Of a stretch of 42,839 nucleotides of DNA, positions 24,489-33,653 are shown piece by piece (position 1 is the first letter of the stretch; every line of letters begins with the position of its first letter). This DNA comes from a bacterium (GTDB lineage Bacteria; UBA8248), in contig JAJDYR010000011.1 in NCBI GenBank assembly GCA_022825065.1, forward strand, positions 1 through 42,839. The letters are read 5' to 3'. The notes below the pieces were generated by a model, which did not search any database, was not told the origin of the DNA, and saw only the letters and a program-made list of their open reading frames with translations. The position numbers and the translations under genes were made by a program.

Positions 24489-26366
24489 CTAAGCCATCGG
24501 ACCCGCCGAATCCACGGCGAGGGCGCTTTTCTTCGCTCGTGCCAGATGGCGCCAGAAAACAATGACCAGCAAAACGGAGCCGATGACGTCCGTCAACTTC
24601 TCGGGAACGATCAGCCCCAGGCAACAAATAAAGAATATCCCCCTCTCCCAACCTGCCAGGGGGAGCGATACGTGCCCGGTGATCGCCGCCGCCAGAGCCG
24701 CCACACCGATAATGCAGGTGATCGTTACCCAGAGCGTCTCACCGAGCGGACCGATGAACAGCATGGAGGGATTATATACGAACGCGAAGGGAATAAGAAA
24801 TCCCGCCAAAGAAAGCTGAAACGCCTTCCAGCCCGTGGCGGTCAAATCCGATTCGGCTACGCCCGATGCGACGTAGGCCGAGAGCGCCACCGGCGGCGTC
24901 AGCATCGAGAGAATGGCGAAATAGTAGATGAACATGTGCGCCGCCAGAACGGGGAGGCCGAGCTTGAAGAGCGCCGGACCCAGAAGCGTGCCCGCCATGA
25001 TGTAGGCGGCGGCGGTCGGCATGCCCATGCCCATGATGACGCAGCCGATAAGCGTCAGACCAAGCGCGGGCAGGATCATTCCACCCGAGATGTTGACGAT
25101 GAGGCCCGAGAACTTGAGACCGATCCCCGTATCGTCCACCACGCCGACCACGACGCCCGCGATGGCGCAGGGAACCGCGACGGGGACCGTCATGCGCCCG
25201 GCCTTCTCGAGCGCTTCGATTATCTTCTCGAACCCCATGCGGGTCCCCCTGCGCACCCAACTGAGCACCACCACGCCGATGGCCGCCGAGGTGGCCGACC
25301 ACATCAAAGTGAAACCGGCGATCATGTAGCCCAGGAGCAGGATGATCGGAAAGAGCAGAAGACCGCGTTCCAGGAGGATGCTCCTGAGTTCCGGCATCTC
25401 CTCTTTGCTCAGACCCTTCAAGTTCAGCTTCTTCGCCTCCAAATCCACCATGCAGAACAGCGAGACGTAGTAGATGATGGCCGGAATGGCCGCCGCGCCC
25501 GCCACCCTCAGGTAAGGGGTGCCCGTCATGTCAGCCAGGATGAAGGCCCCCGCCCCCATGATGGGCGGCATGAGCTGCCCGCCCGTGGAAGCCACCGCCT
25601 CCACCGCGCCCGCATAATGGGGGGCGAAGCCAAGGCGCTTCATCAGCGGGATGGTGAAGATGCCGGTTCCCACGACGTTCGCCGTAGCGCTCCCGCTGAT
25701 GGTTCCCATGAGGCTGCTGCTCACGATCGCCGCCTTGGCCGGACCGCCCCGGAACGAGCCGGTGAGCCGGATAGCCAGGTCGATGAACATGCGCCCGCCG
25801 CCCGAGACTTCGAGCGCCGCCGAGAAGAGCACGAAATAAAACACCACCTCCACGCTCACGCCCAGCGGAACGCCCAGCAGGCCCTCGACGCCCAGAATCT
25901 GGAACTCGATGAACTCGGTCAACAGGATGAAGCGATGCCCGAGTGCGCCCGGGATCAGGTGGCCGAGAAAATTATAGGCCAGCGCCACAACGGCCACCGA
26001 GGTGACGCCCCAGCCGAGATAACGACGCGAGGCCTCGACGGTCAGGAGGATATAGGCCAAGCCTAAGTAGATATAGCGCGTGGGCACCTCATCCACGTCG
26101 CGGATGCGCTCGTTCAGGAAGTTCCATTCCCACAGATAAAGCAGCGCGATGACCATGGCGATGACGGTCAGAACGTAATCGACGGGGCCGACGCGGCCTT
26201 CCTTGCGGAACGGTTTGGTGAGAAAGACGATGCCCAGCGCGAAGCTCAGGTGGAGCGGCCTGGAGGTGAAGACGTGAAGCATCCCGAAAAAGGCCCAGTA
26301 CAACTGGATGACCGACCAGACGATGGCCAGCAGCGCGACCGGATTCAGGAATCGCTTCATGGACAT
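24489..26366 (-). CDS. TRAP transporter fused permease (4TM/12TM, TAXI-associated)
   Basis: This 625-residue membrane protein fuses the small and large TRAP permease subunits and probably uses an ion gradient to import the TAXI-bound solute. The N-terminal about 130 residues have four hydrophobic segments; the rest carries the large-subunit signatures SSSLMGTISGSATANVVGTG and GGQLMPPIMGAGAFI. I chose ATG 26366, preceded by GAGG at about 5 nt spacing; the frame is open 18 codons further upstream without support. Length is typical for the fused family. It starts 139 nt after the end of the M24 peptidase gene. Confidence 0.93.
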   Translation of the reverse strand: MSMKRFLNPVALLAIVWSVIQLYWAFFGMLHVFTSRPLHLSFALGIVFLTKPFRKEGRVGPVDYVLTVIAMVIALLYLWEWNFLNERIRDVDEVPTRYIYLGLAYILLTVEASRRYLGWGVTSVAVVALAYNFLGHLIPGALGHRFILLTEFIEFQILGVEGLLGVPLGVSVEVVFYFVLFSAALEVSGGGRMFIDLAIRLTGSFRGGPAKAAIVSSSLMGTISGSATANVVGTGIFTIPLMKRLGFAPHYAGAVEAVASTGGQLMPPIMGAGAFILADMTGTPYLRVAGAAAIPAIIYYVSLFCMVDLEAKKLNLKGLSKEEMPELRSILLERGLLLFPIILLLGYMIAGFTLMWSATSAAIGVVVLSWVRRGTRMGFEKIIEALEKAGRMTVPVAVPCAIAGVVVGVVDDTGIGLKFSGLIVNISGGMILPALGLTLIGCVIMGMGMPTAAAYIMAGTLLGPALFKLGLPVLAAHMFIYYFAILSMLTPPVALSAYVASGVAESDLTATGWKAFQLSLAGFLIPFAFVYNPSMLFIGPLGETLWVTITCIIGVAALAAAITGHVSLPLAGWERGIFFICCLGLIVPEKLTDVIGSVLLVIVFWRHLARAKKSALAVDSAGPMA

Positions 26367-26505
26367 TCCGTCCTCTTCATGAGGCGTTTTCGCGGCCAAA
26401 CGCGTCAGAAAGCGTCTCACATGAAAATTACAAGCATATTACGAGCGCATCGAAACTTATTCCCGCTTATCCGGCAGTATCATTCCCTGCCTTGTGGCGC
26501 CTGAC

Positions 26506-27690
26506 TCACTCCGCCCAAGGGCGCGTGGTGGTCGTCGTGAGGAGTTCGCACCCATCATCCGTCACGAGAACCATCTGCTCGATGTTCGTGCCCCCCACCT
26601 CGGGCAGCACGAACTGCGGCTCCACGCAGAGCACCATGTTGCGCTCGAGAACCATCTCGTTGTCGGGCCGGATGATGGGCGCCTCCACGGTCTCGAGCCC
26701 GATGCCGTGCCCCGCCATCGGGAAGAGATACTGCCCCGCCCCGTCCGCGTTCTCGTCCAGGAACCGGCTCGCCGACGCGTGAACCTCAGAAGCCTTCACG
26801 CCCGCGCGAACCGCGCCCATCGACGCCTCCGAGGTCGCGACGGTCAACTCCAGCATCTCCTCCACGTTTTTCTCGAGCTTCTTGCCGGGAACCACGGCGG
26901 TGCGGTTGACGTCGAACCCGTAGCCTTCCACCGCGCCCACGTAGTCGAAGCGGATCAGGTCGCCCGCCTCCAGTTTCCTCTGCGTAGCCTGCGGCCAGCG
27001 CGAACCCCAGCTCGCCCACGGGCCGCTGTGGACGCGGACGTAGCGCACGAAATCCGCCCCCGCGCGCATTCCCGCCGCATGGCCCTCAGCGCACAAGTCG
27101 CTTTCGCTCACGCCGGGGCGGATTGCCTCGAAAATGGCGGTGTAGCCCGCCTCGACGATCTCCGCCGCGCGCTTCAAGTAGGCGACCTCGGTCTCGCTCT
27201 TCCTCGCGCGGAGCTGCTCCACCAGGGCATTCGCGTTCGAGAATTGCGCCTCGGGGAGTGCCGTGGTCAAGTCGATATACATCGTGGCCGGCATGATGTC
27301 CTCACCGGCGATTCCCACCCGCGCGTTCCCGGCTCCCAGGCGCCCCAGTTGATTCACCAGCCCTGCGGAAATGTTCGCCTCCACCTGGACTTTTTCGACG
27401 TGCACCATCTCGCGGCGGTAATTCCTGTGATCCACGAAGAGCAGCGGCTCTTCTTCGAGCGGCAAGACGAGCACCCCGTGGCCCATGCCGCGAACAGTCT
27501 CGCTGAACGCGCCTGGCGGAAACGGCGGGAAATGGTTCGTGAGATAGGTCAGGCTCCCCATGCGGTCATAAAAAGAGCGCCCGATGACGAGCAGAACATC
27601 CAGCCCCGCCTCGCGCATGAGGCCGCGCGCATTCGCTATCCTCTCCCTGATCTCTTCTTTGGAAGCGCCCGTTCCGTTCTCAAGGACCAT
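26506..27690 (-). CDS. M24-family metallopeptidase (Xaa-Pro aminopeptidase/creatinase-like)
   Basis: This 394-residue pita-bread-fold metallohydrolase has an N-terminal creatinase domain (about 1-160) and a C-terminal catalytic domain. All five dinuclear-metal ligands are present: Asp249 and Asp260 (FDYVGAVEGYGFD), His328 (GHGIG), Glu357 (CVEPQ) and Glu371 (TNIEQ). Its ATG follows the TAG of the LLM gene with no gap, and GAGG lies 9 nt upstream inside that gene, so translation is coupled. Relatives include prolidases, creatinase and DMSP lyase DddP; the transport and oxidation neighbours favour a dedicated catabolic hydrolase over general peptide turnover (inference). Confidence 0.91.
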   Translation of the reverse strand: MVLENGTGASKEEIRERIANARGLMREAGLDVLLVIGRSFYDRMGSLTYLTNHFPPFPPGAFSETVRGMGHGVLVLPLEEEPLLFVDHRNYRREMVHVEKVQVEANISAGLVNQLGRLGAGNARVGIAGEDIMPATMYIDLTTALPEAQFSNANALVEQLRARKSETEVAYLKRAAEIVEAGYTAIFEAIRPGVSESDLCAEGHAAGMRAGADFVRYVRVHSGPWASWGSRWPQATQRKLEAGDLIRFDYVGAVEGYGFDVNRTAVVPGKKLEKNVEEMLELTVATSEASMGAVRAGVKASEVHASASRFLDENADGAGQYLFPMAGHGIGLETVEAPIIRPDNEMVLERNMVLCVEPQFVLPEVGGTNIEQMVLVTDDGCELLTTTTTRPWAE

Positions 27691-28659
27691 CTACTTGAAC
27701 CTCGGCAAGAGTTCGGAGACGAAATTCTCGAGTTGCTCTTCCTGGCTGCCGCCCGCGAAGCGAACGACGAAGACGCGCGCTCCCTCGGCCGCGTATTCTC
27801 TTAATTGCTCCTCCACGCTATCGCCATCTCCGGCGATGACGAGCAGTTGCTTCCGCACCTCATCGAAGGTCTTGTGATAGTACTTGGAGAGAAATTCCCC
27901 GCACTGCGCTTCGGCCTTCGCGCCGTCGGGGTTGATGTTCATCGTGACGTAGAGGCACTGTGGAATTTTTTCGACTTCTTCGGTGCGGCCAAACTCGCCG
28001 GAATACGAGAGAATCTTCTCCCAGCACTGCCGGTAGAGATCCGCCGTGATCGAGTTCGTTATCCAGCCGTCGGCGAAGCGCGCCACGCGCCTGAGGCCTG
28101 AATCCACCAGGTTGCTCGACAGCCAGACCGGGGGGCCGCCGGGGGTTTTGGGCCTCGGTTCGAGCGCCACCCCCTCGAAGGTGAAATACTTCCCCGCGTA
28201 ACTCGCATTGGACTCGCGCATGAGGAGCCTGAGTATCTCCACTGTCTCGGAGAACCGGCGCGCGCGTTCGTTGATGGGAACGCCGATGGTCTCGAACTCG
28301 AACTTGAGGTCGGTGCGGCCCACGCCCAGGCCTGGCAGAACACGCCCGGGGAACATGCAGTCGAGCGTGCTCATCGACTGGGCGAGCATCACCGGATGCC
28401 GGAGCGCCGCGAGCATCACCGCCGTGCCGACCTGAACGCGTTCGGTCGAGGCGAGAACCGCCGCCCAGGTCGTGAAGCTCTCCATGCGCGGTTTCGCCAG
28501 CACACTGTCGCCGAGCCACACGGAGTCGAGGCCCAGGTTCTCGGCCTTTTTCGCTAAAGAAAAAATGGGGTCCGTATCCGGCGCCTCGCCCGCCGCCGCC
28601 ACGACAACGCCGCGCGTGGGCAGCAGGTAGCCGAAATGAAAATTTCCCGTTTCATTCAT
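27691..28659 (-). CDS. Luciferase-like (LLM class) oxidoreductase, copy 3
   Basis: This 322-residue luciferase-like TIM barrel has FHFGYLLPTRGVVV, GLDSVWLGDSVLAKPR, TERVQVGTAVMLAALRHP and GRVLPGLGVGRTD. It is the closest match in the window to the LLM gene at 20138-21100 and together they bracket the operon. It is the first gene of the run, so a promoter is expected in 28660-28760; I see only a weak candidate there. The ATG is preceded by TAGGG at a rather long spacing. Confidence 0.9.
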   Translation of the reverse strand: MNETGNFHFGYLLPTRGVVVAAAGEAPDTDPIFSLAKKAENLGLDSVWLGDSVLAKPRMESFTTWAAVLASTERVQVGTAVMLAALRHPVMLAQSMSTLDCMFPGRVLPGLGVGRTDLKFEFETIGVPINERARRFSETVEILRLLMRESNASYAGKYFTFEGVALEPRPKTPGGPPVWLSSNLVDSGLRRVARFADGWITNSITADLYRQCWEKILSYSGEFGRTEEVEKIPQCLYVTMNINPDGAKAEAQCGEFLSKYYHKTFDEVRKQLLVIAGDGDSVEEQLREYAAEGARVFVVRFAGGSQEEQLENFVSELLPRFK

Positions 28660-29171
28660 GTATTCGAATCCCTACTCTTCATAAGAAAAATAATGCCCTC
28701 ATAAATCAGGACGAACAATATGTCAGATTGGATACATTAGTAACACTTTTGGTGTTCCCTCGCAAAAACGAGGACCTACGGGACGCAAATCGCCGGGGCT
28801 TCCCCTCACCCGGCGAGGGTCGCGCGGACACCCTCATATGACACATCGGCGACCGAACCCCTGACCTCATGGCCGCCACATTCACCAGAATGCGAATTTG
28901 ACCGGAGCCGGATTGGGGGACGGGAGAAGAGCACTGAACCAGCACATGGCGCAGGAAAACCCGGTTCCTCATCAAAGGAATTTTGATTTGGGGTGGCCTG
29001 ATGTTAAGATATTTCTATCCAAGCTACCAAATGGAAAATGTCAGTTGTCGTGGAAAGTTGTCACGCGCCTATGGAACACCCACTGATTCCGGCGCACTCA
29101 ACCCACGGGGCGCCCGGATTCCTCAATAGAACCGCTGGTTAAAACAGGCGGATCGGAAAGGAGGCAATACC
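28660..29171. other. Divergent intergenic region, no supported gene
   Basis: This 512-nt space lies between divergent genes. Inverted repeats are CCTCG-CAAAAA-CGAGG (28758-28773) and CGCCGGG/CCCGGCG (28791-28797 and 28809-28815, loop 11 nt). The stretch near 28854 (CGAACCCCTGACCTCATG) matches part of the tRNA-Ala gene at 35452-35527 but no tRNA can be folded around it, so it is at most a tRNA fragment. Short open frames here show no protein-like features. The plus-strand ABC gene has a good AAAGGAGG about 8 nt before its ATG. Confidence 0.6.
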
Positions 29172-30455
29172 ATGCAACGCTTCCTCATGTCTCATCTTTT
29201 GCTCGGTTTGCTGACGTTGCTTCTCATAAGCCCGGCTTTCGCCCAGCAAAGGATCACCTGGTGGGAACACAGCAACCCGCCGCATAACAACTACTCGAAG
29301 GATCTGGTGGCGGAGTGGAACAAGAAGAACCCCAAAACTCCCGTACAGTATGATTTTTTCGCGATGACCCCTTATTTCCAGAAACTCACGGCCGCGCTCT
29401 CCACACGCTCGGCGGCCGACATGTTCACGCTCATCGACTTCCTGCTGCCCGGCTTCACCGCAAAGAAAGTCCTCGCGCCCATTCGTCCCGAGTGGCTGGG
29501 CTACAAGGACTTAGAGGACATGAAGAAGGCCTACATACCGGGGGCGCTGGACGGCTACATCCATGAGGGGAAGCTATACGCCATTCCTCCCATCGCTTCC
29601 GGCTTCAGCCTCTTCATCAACAGGAAGCACTTCAAGGAGGCGGGCCTGGACCCGGACAAGGATTACCCGCGCACCTGGGAAGACGTCGGCCGCATAGGCA
29701 AAAAACTGGTGAAAATGAGGGGCAGCAGGATGGTGCGCGAGGGTTTCGATTTCGCCATGCACTCCTCCACCTGGACGATGTGGTATTTCAACACGACGAT
29801 TCGGCAATACGGGGGAGAAGTTCTCGACGCGTCGGGGAAAAAATGCACAGCCAACAGCGAAGCGGGTGTGAAGGCCATGAACGTCCGGGCCAGGATCGCG
29901 CACCACTACAAGGCTTCGGACCCCACCGTCAGTTTCGGCACCAACGCCCTTCCGGCCGACGATATACCCAAGGGGCGCGTTTCCATGTTCATCACCCACG
30001 CGGGAAGCGTGGCGCAGTTCGGCCCCAAGATGATGAAGGACTTGAAAGTGGTGCCCTTCCCGCAGGTAGACCCCAAAAATCCAGTGACGCCGATTTACGG
30101 CTTCGCCCTCGCGGTGAATCCCCATATTTCCGAGGCGAAACAGAAGATAGTACACAGCGTGTTAAAACACGTCGTCAATGACTCCAAAACGTGGTACGAG
30201 AGGACGTCCTATCCCCATCCCGACAAGAATTTCCTGAATCTTCCCGGGATGGAGGAGGCGCGCACAAAACGCTACCTGGGCGTGTTCGTGAAGGACATCT
30301 CGAACGGACGATTTCTGCAGCGCTCCGACAAGATACTCGAACTCAACCAGGCCATTCACCGGGCGATGGAGCGCGTGGTACTGAAGAAGGAAGACTCCAA
30401 GAAGTCGCTCGACACGGCGTGTAAGGAAATAGACGCGGCGCTGGCCAAGAAGTAG
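29172..30455 (+). CDS. Carbohydrate-type ABC transporter substrate-binding protein (family 1)
   Basis: This 427-residue periplasmic binding protein has a clear signal peptide (MQRFLMSHLLLGLLTLLLIS, with likely cleavage after AFA, residue 24). The mature start ITWWEHSNPPHNNYSKDLV and the later ALDGYIHEGKLYAIPPIAS and FSLFINRKHFKEAGLDP are typical of the UgpB/MalE-like family. It leads a plus-strand operon with two MalFG-type permeases and a UgpC/MalK-type ATPase, in standard order. The ligand is probably a sugar, sugar alcohol or glycerol-phosphate ester, but cannot be specified. Confidence 0.92.
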   Translation: MQRFLMSHLLLGLLTLLLISPAFAQQRITWWEHSNPPHNNYSKDLVAEWNKKNPKTPVQYDFFAMTPYFQKLTAALSTRSAADMFTLIDFLLPGFTAKKVLAPIRPEWLGYKDLEDMKKAYIPGALDGYIHEGKLYAIPPIASGFSLFINRKHFKEAGLDPDKDYPRTWEDVGRIGKKLVKMRGSRMVREGFDFAMHSSTWTMWYFNTTIRQYGGEVLDASGKKCTANSEAGVKAMNVRARIAHHYKASDPTVSFGTNALPADDIPKGRVSMFITHAGSVAQFGPKMMKDLKVVPFPQVDPKNPVTPIYGFALAVNPHISEAKQKIVHSVLKHVVNDSKTWYERTSYPHPDKNFLNLPGMEEARTKRYLGVFVKDISNGRFLQRSDKILELNQAIHRAMERVVLKKEDSKKSLDTACKEIDAALAKK

Positions 30456-30466
30456 GCGGAGAGCCG

Positions 30467-31429
30467 ATGGATCGTGAGATCGGAGTCGGCCGGACTTCAC
30501 CTTCGATGGTCCGAAGATCCGCTTCCCTGCTGTGGCGGTGGGGGGCTGGCGGGGGGAAATCCTCCCTCCACAGCCACCTCCGCTGGGCGGGGTTCTTCTT
30601 CGTTCTGCCTGCGCTCATTCATCTCGTGATCTTCAAGTTCTACCCCATGCTTCAGGCTTTCCGGCTGAGTTTTTTCCGCTACGACCTCATGAGCCCGCCC
30701 GTTTTCACGGGGCTTGAGAACTATAAACTCCTCTGGGAGAACCCGCTCTTTCACCAGTCCTTCTGGGTATCGGTCAAGTACATGTTCGGGGTCTCCATCC
30801 CGGAGTGGTTCTTCGCGCTGGGTCTGGCCCTCCTTCTGAACCGGCGGATGCCGGGGAGGGCGGTCATTCGCCTGGCGTACTTCTTCCCCATTGCGATGTC
30901 GCAGATCGTCGTGGCCATGGTGTGGAAGTTCATGTACCACCCCTTCGGCCTGGTGAACACGATTCTGGAGACTTTCGGAATCGGCCGCATCAATTGGCTC
31001 TCGATGGAGGAATCCGCGCTGCCCGCCCTCATCGCCATCGGCATCTGGCGGGGCATCCCGCTTTTCGGCGTGATTTACCTGGCGGGCCTCCAGGCCATCC
31101 CGAAGGAATACCACGAGGCGGCCGTCATCGACGGCGCAGGCGTGTTCCAGCGCTTCTTTTACGTGACGATCCCCCTGCTTCTTCCCACGATAATGTTCGT
31201 CATGGTCTTGTCTCTCCTCTCGGCCGTAAAGGTGTTCCTGAATCCTCTGGTCATGACCGAAGGCGGCCCCAACGGGACGACCCGGGTGCTTCCCTACTTC
31301 ATTTACGAGACGGGTTTCGCCTTCTTCCGTATGGGGGAGGCCGCCGCGGCTTCGATGGTGCTGTTCGTCTTTCTTTTCGGCCTGACCCTGATTCAGTTGC
31401 GGCTATTGCGCAGGGGAGGTGTGGAATGA
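30467..31429 (+). CDS. ABC transporter permease (MalF/UgpA type)
   Basis: This 320-residue permease has six transmembrane segments after a roughly 40-residue cytoplasmic N-terminus. The coupling EAA loop reads YHEAAVIDGAGVFQRFFYVTI, followed by PLLLP. A GGAG about 6 nt before ATG 30467 supports the start. It begins 11 nt after the binding-protein gene and overlaps the next permease in an ATGA junction. It forms the pore as a heterodimer with the following gene product. Confidence 0.93.
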   Translation: MDREIGVGRTSPSMVRRSASLLWRWGAGGGKSSLHSHLRWAGFFFVLPALIHLVIFKFYPMLQAFRLSFFRYDLMSPPVFTGLENYKLLWENPLFHQSFWVSVKYMFGVSIPEWFFALGLALLLNRRMPGRAVIRLAYFFPIAMSQIVVAMVWKFMYHPFGLVNTILETFGIGRINWLSMEESALPALIAIGIWRGIPLFGVIYLAGLQAIPKEYHEAAVIDGAGVFQRFFYVTIPLLLPTIMFVMVLSLLSAVKVFLNPLVMTEGGPNGTTRVLPYFIYETGFAFFRMGEAAAASMVLFVFLFGLTLIQLRLLRRGGVE

Positions 31430-32259
31430 GCCGGAAGACGATGCTTCGCTTGGGAGGTGCGCTCATATCCGTGCTCACAGTGGGAGGAGTCATAGTAATG
31501 CTCCTTCCCTACTTCTGGATGGTCTCCTCCTCCATCAAGACGGGAATCGAGGTCTTCGATCTCCCCATCAAATGGATACCGGACGAGATCCAGTGGGTGA
31601 ACTACCCCAATGCCCTGACCAAAGGGGCGTTCGGGGTCTATTTCTACAACAGCTTCGTCGTGGCTTTCGCGGTCATGGCGGGGAATCTCGTTTTCTGCAC
31701 CCTGGCGGGCTACGGCCTGGCCAAGTTCCGCTTTCCCCACCGGGAGTTGTGCTTCCGCCTGATTCTGAGCACGCTGATGCTCCCGCTGGAAATCGTGCTG
31801 GTGCCCACTTTCCTCGTGGTGCGGGAATTGGGCCTCGTCAACACCTATGGCGGTCTGATTGCCCCGTTGGCGGTGGACGCTTTCGGCGTCTTCCTCATGC
31901 GCCAGTCCATCCGGGACATTCCGGATTCCCTCATCGAGGCGGCGCGGATGGACGGGTGCAGCGAGTTCGGCATCTTCTGGCGCATCATTCTTCCCAATTG
32001 CAAGCCCGCCCTGGGCGCGCTGGCGCTACTCGCCTTCCGTGACAACTGGGACCAGTTCCTCTGGCCGTTCATCGTGGCGACGACCGACGACTTGAAGACC
32101 TTCCCGCTCGGCCTCGCCCAGATGGAGGGCATCGATTCGGCCGCCTACCATGAAATCATGGCGCTGGCTGTCCTGGGGATGATCCCGGCGGCGTTCATCT
32201 TCCTGTTCTTCCAGCGCGCCTTCGTCCGAGGGATTACGCTCACGGGGCTTAAGGAGTGA
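31426..32259 (+). CDS. ABC transporter permease (MalG/UgpE type)
   Basis: This 277-residue permease starts at ATG 31426, overlapping the previous stop by 4 nt, with GGGGAGG 7 nt upstream. A longer frame is open through the previous gene but is a shadow. Six transmembrane segments are visible, starting ALISVLTVGGVIVMLLPYFW. The EAA loop is EAARMDGCSEFGIFWRIILP and the C-terminal FVRGITLTGLKE is the normal ending of this subfamily. Confidence 0.94.
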   Translation: MSRKTMLRLGGALISVLTVGGVIVMLLPYFWMVSSSIKTGIEVFDLPIKWIPDEIQWVNYPNALTKGAFGVYFYNSFVVAFAVMAGNLVFCTLAGYGLAKFRFPHRELCFRLILSTLMLPLEIVLVPTFLVVRELGLVNTYGGLIAPLAVDAFGVFLMRQSIRDIPDSLIEAARMDGCSEFGIFWRIILPNCKPALGALALLAFRDNWDQFLWPFIVATTDDLKTFPLGLAQMEGIDSAAYHEIMALAVLGMIPAAFIFLFFQRAFVRGITLTGLKE

Positions 32260-32391
32260 GGGGCATGAAAGCGCCTTTTCTAAACTTGTTTGCAGCCCTC
32301 AAGCCCTTGAAGACCCGCCTTCCGGCCTCATGGAGGGGGGAAGGTTCCACGCGAGTGTCCATCGTGCTTCTCGCAGATAGGGGAAACTGAG

Positions 32392-33471
32392 ATGGGGGAA
32401 GTGTTGCTCGAAGACCTCACCAAGGATTTCGGCGAGGTGGTAGCGGTCAAGGAAGTGAACCTCATGATCCACGACGGGGAGTTCGTGGTGCTGCTGGGGC
32501 CTTCGGGGTGCGGCAAGACCACGACCTTGCGGATGATCGCGGGTCTCGAGGAGATCACGAGCGGGCGCATCCTCCTGGATGAGCGCGTGCTGAACGACGT
32601 GCACCCGCGCGACCGCGACATCGCCATGGTGTTCCAGAACTATGCGCTCTACCCCCACATGAGCGTCTACAAAAACATGGCCTTCGGCCTCAAGATGCGC
32701 AAGGTCGCCAAGGACGAGATCGACCGCAAGGTGAAGAGCGCCGCCGGCATCCTGGGCATCGAAACCCTGCTCGGGCGCTACCCGGGCAAGCTCTCCGGCG
32801 GCCAGCGCCAGCGGGTCGCTCTCGGGCGCGCCATCGTCCGCGACCCGCGCGTCTTCCTGTTCGACGAGCCGCTCTCGAACTTAGACGCCAAGCTGCGGGT
32901 CCAGACCCGGGTGGAACTCCTCAAGCTCCACCAGCACCTCGCCGCCACCTCGATCTACGTCACCCACGATCAGGTCGAGGCCATGACCATGGGGGACAGA
33001 ATCGTCGTCATGCACGAGGGGGTCATCCAGCAGGTCGGCCCTCCGATGGAGGTATACCAGAACCCGGCGAACCAGTTCGTGGCGGGCTTCATCGGGAGCC
33101 CTTCGATGAACTTCCTGCCCGCCACGGTGCGCTTTGAGGCGGGGCGGACGTTCCTCGAAGGCGCCGGCTTCCGGATTCCCCTGCCGGCGGAGCGCGCGAG
33201 CGGACTCCAGGGGCGCGAGGGCGGGGAGGTCGTATTCGGCATCCGGCCCGAAGACATGCGCTTGGGCTCCGAGGGCGAGATAGAGGGGGCGGTCGAGATC
33301 ATCGAGCCGGTGGGCTCGGACATCTTCCTCGACCTGAACGTGGGGGGCGCCTCCCTCACCGCGCGGGTGGAGTCCAGCGTCCGGATGAGCCAGGGCGAGC
33401 ACGTCCGCCTCCACGCCGACCCAGCGCGCGTCCACGCCTTCGACCCGGAGACGGGCGAGACGCTTGTCTGA
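32392..33471 (+). CDS. ABC transporter ATP-binding protein (UgpC/MalK type)
   Basis: This 359-residue ATPase energises the MalFG-type permease pair encoded upstream. Walker A is GPSGCGKTT, the Q-loop is MVFQNYALYPHMS, the signature is LSGGQRQRVALGRA, Walker B is FLFDEPLSNLD and the H-loop is VTHDQ. The C-terminal third (from about residue 240) is the regulatory TOBE domain, with VVFGIRPEDM. A 132-nt gap separates it from the second permease gene and holds no gene. It is the last gene before the tRNA-associated island. Confidence 0.96.
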   Translation: MGEVLLEDLTKDFGEVVAVKEVNLMIHDGEFVVLLGPSGCGKTTTLRMIAGLEEITSGRILLDERVLNDVHPRDRDIAMVFQNYALYPHMSVYKNMAFGLKMRKVAKDEIDRKVKSAAGILGIETLLGRYPGKLSGGQRQRVALGRAIVRDPRVFLFDEPLSNLDAKLRVQTRVELLKLHQHLAATSIYVTHDQVEAMTMGDRIVVMHEGVIQQVGPPMEVYQNPANQFVAGFIGSPSMNFLPATVRFEAGRTFLEGAGFRIPLPAERASGLQGREGGEVVFGIRPEDMRLGSEGEIEGAVEIIEPVGSDIFLDLNVGGASLTARVESSVRMSQGEHVRLHADPARVHAFDPETGETLV

Positions 33472-33548
33472 GGCGCCGCGCCGACATACTGCAATGGTTC
33501 ATGCCGCCAGGAAGCCCGGGCGGTAATCACCAAATCGTCATTGTCTAT

Positions 33549-33596
33549 TGATGTAACAGGCATGAAAACGGACGTCGAGAAATCTGCCTGACGGCC
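33549..33596. repeat. Island-border repeat motif (three diverged copies)
   Basis: A roughly 40-nt motif of the form GTAACAG-CAT-AAAACG-TCGA occurs next to the left repeat (33549-33590), again at 33795-33832, and in a more diverged form beside the tRNA at 35385-35420 (AAAACGTCCATCTCGAA). The copies lie only around the island borders, so they could be arm-type recombinase binding sites or remnants of an element end. Confidence 0.4.
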
Positions 33597-33653
33597 AAAT
33601 CTCTCTAAAGCGTTGATTTAGTTAGTGGAACTGAGGGAGATCGAACCCCTGAC
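33597..33653 (-). repeat. Distal attachment-site-like copy of the tRNA-Ala 3' end
   Basis: These 57 nt align without gaps to 35426-35482, with 53 identities. They include the CCA-proximal acceptor strand, the T arm and 26 nt of 3' flank of the tRNA-Ala gene. Some anticodon-arm similarity continues past 33653 (TGTCAGTC). No complete tRNA can be formed. This is the pattern left when an element integrates at a tRNA 3' end; here it is the far attL/attR-type copy. Confidence 0.75.

Noticed and set aside
23820..26066. 748-residue plus-strand frame opposite the TAXI and TRAP genes
   Set aside because: It is His/Arg/Asp-rich shadow coding with no recognisable domain, opposite two well-conserved genes.
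28706..28975. 89-residue frame in the divergent spacer
   Set aside because: It is composed of low-complexity sequence over inverted repeats and a tRNA-like fragment, without domain or start signal.
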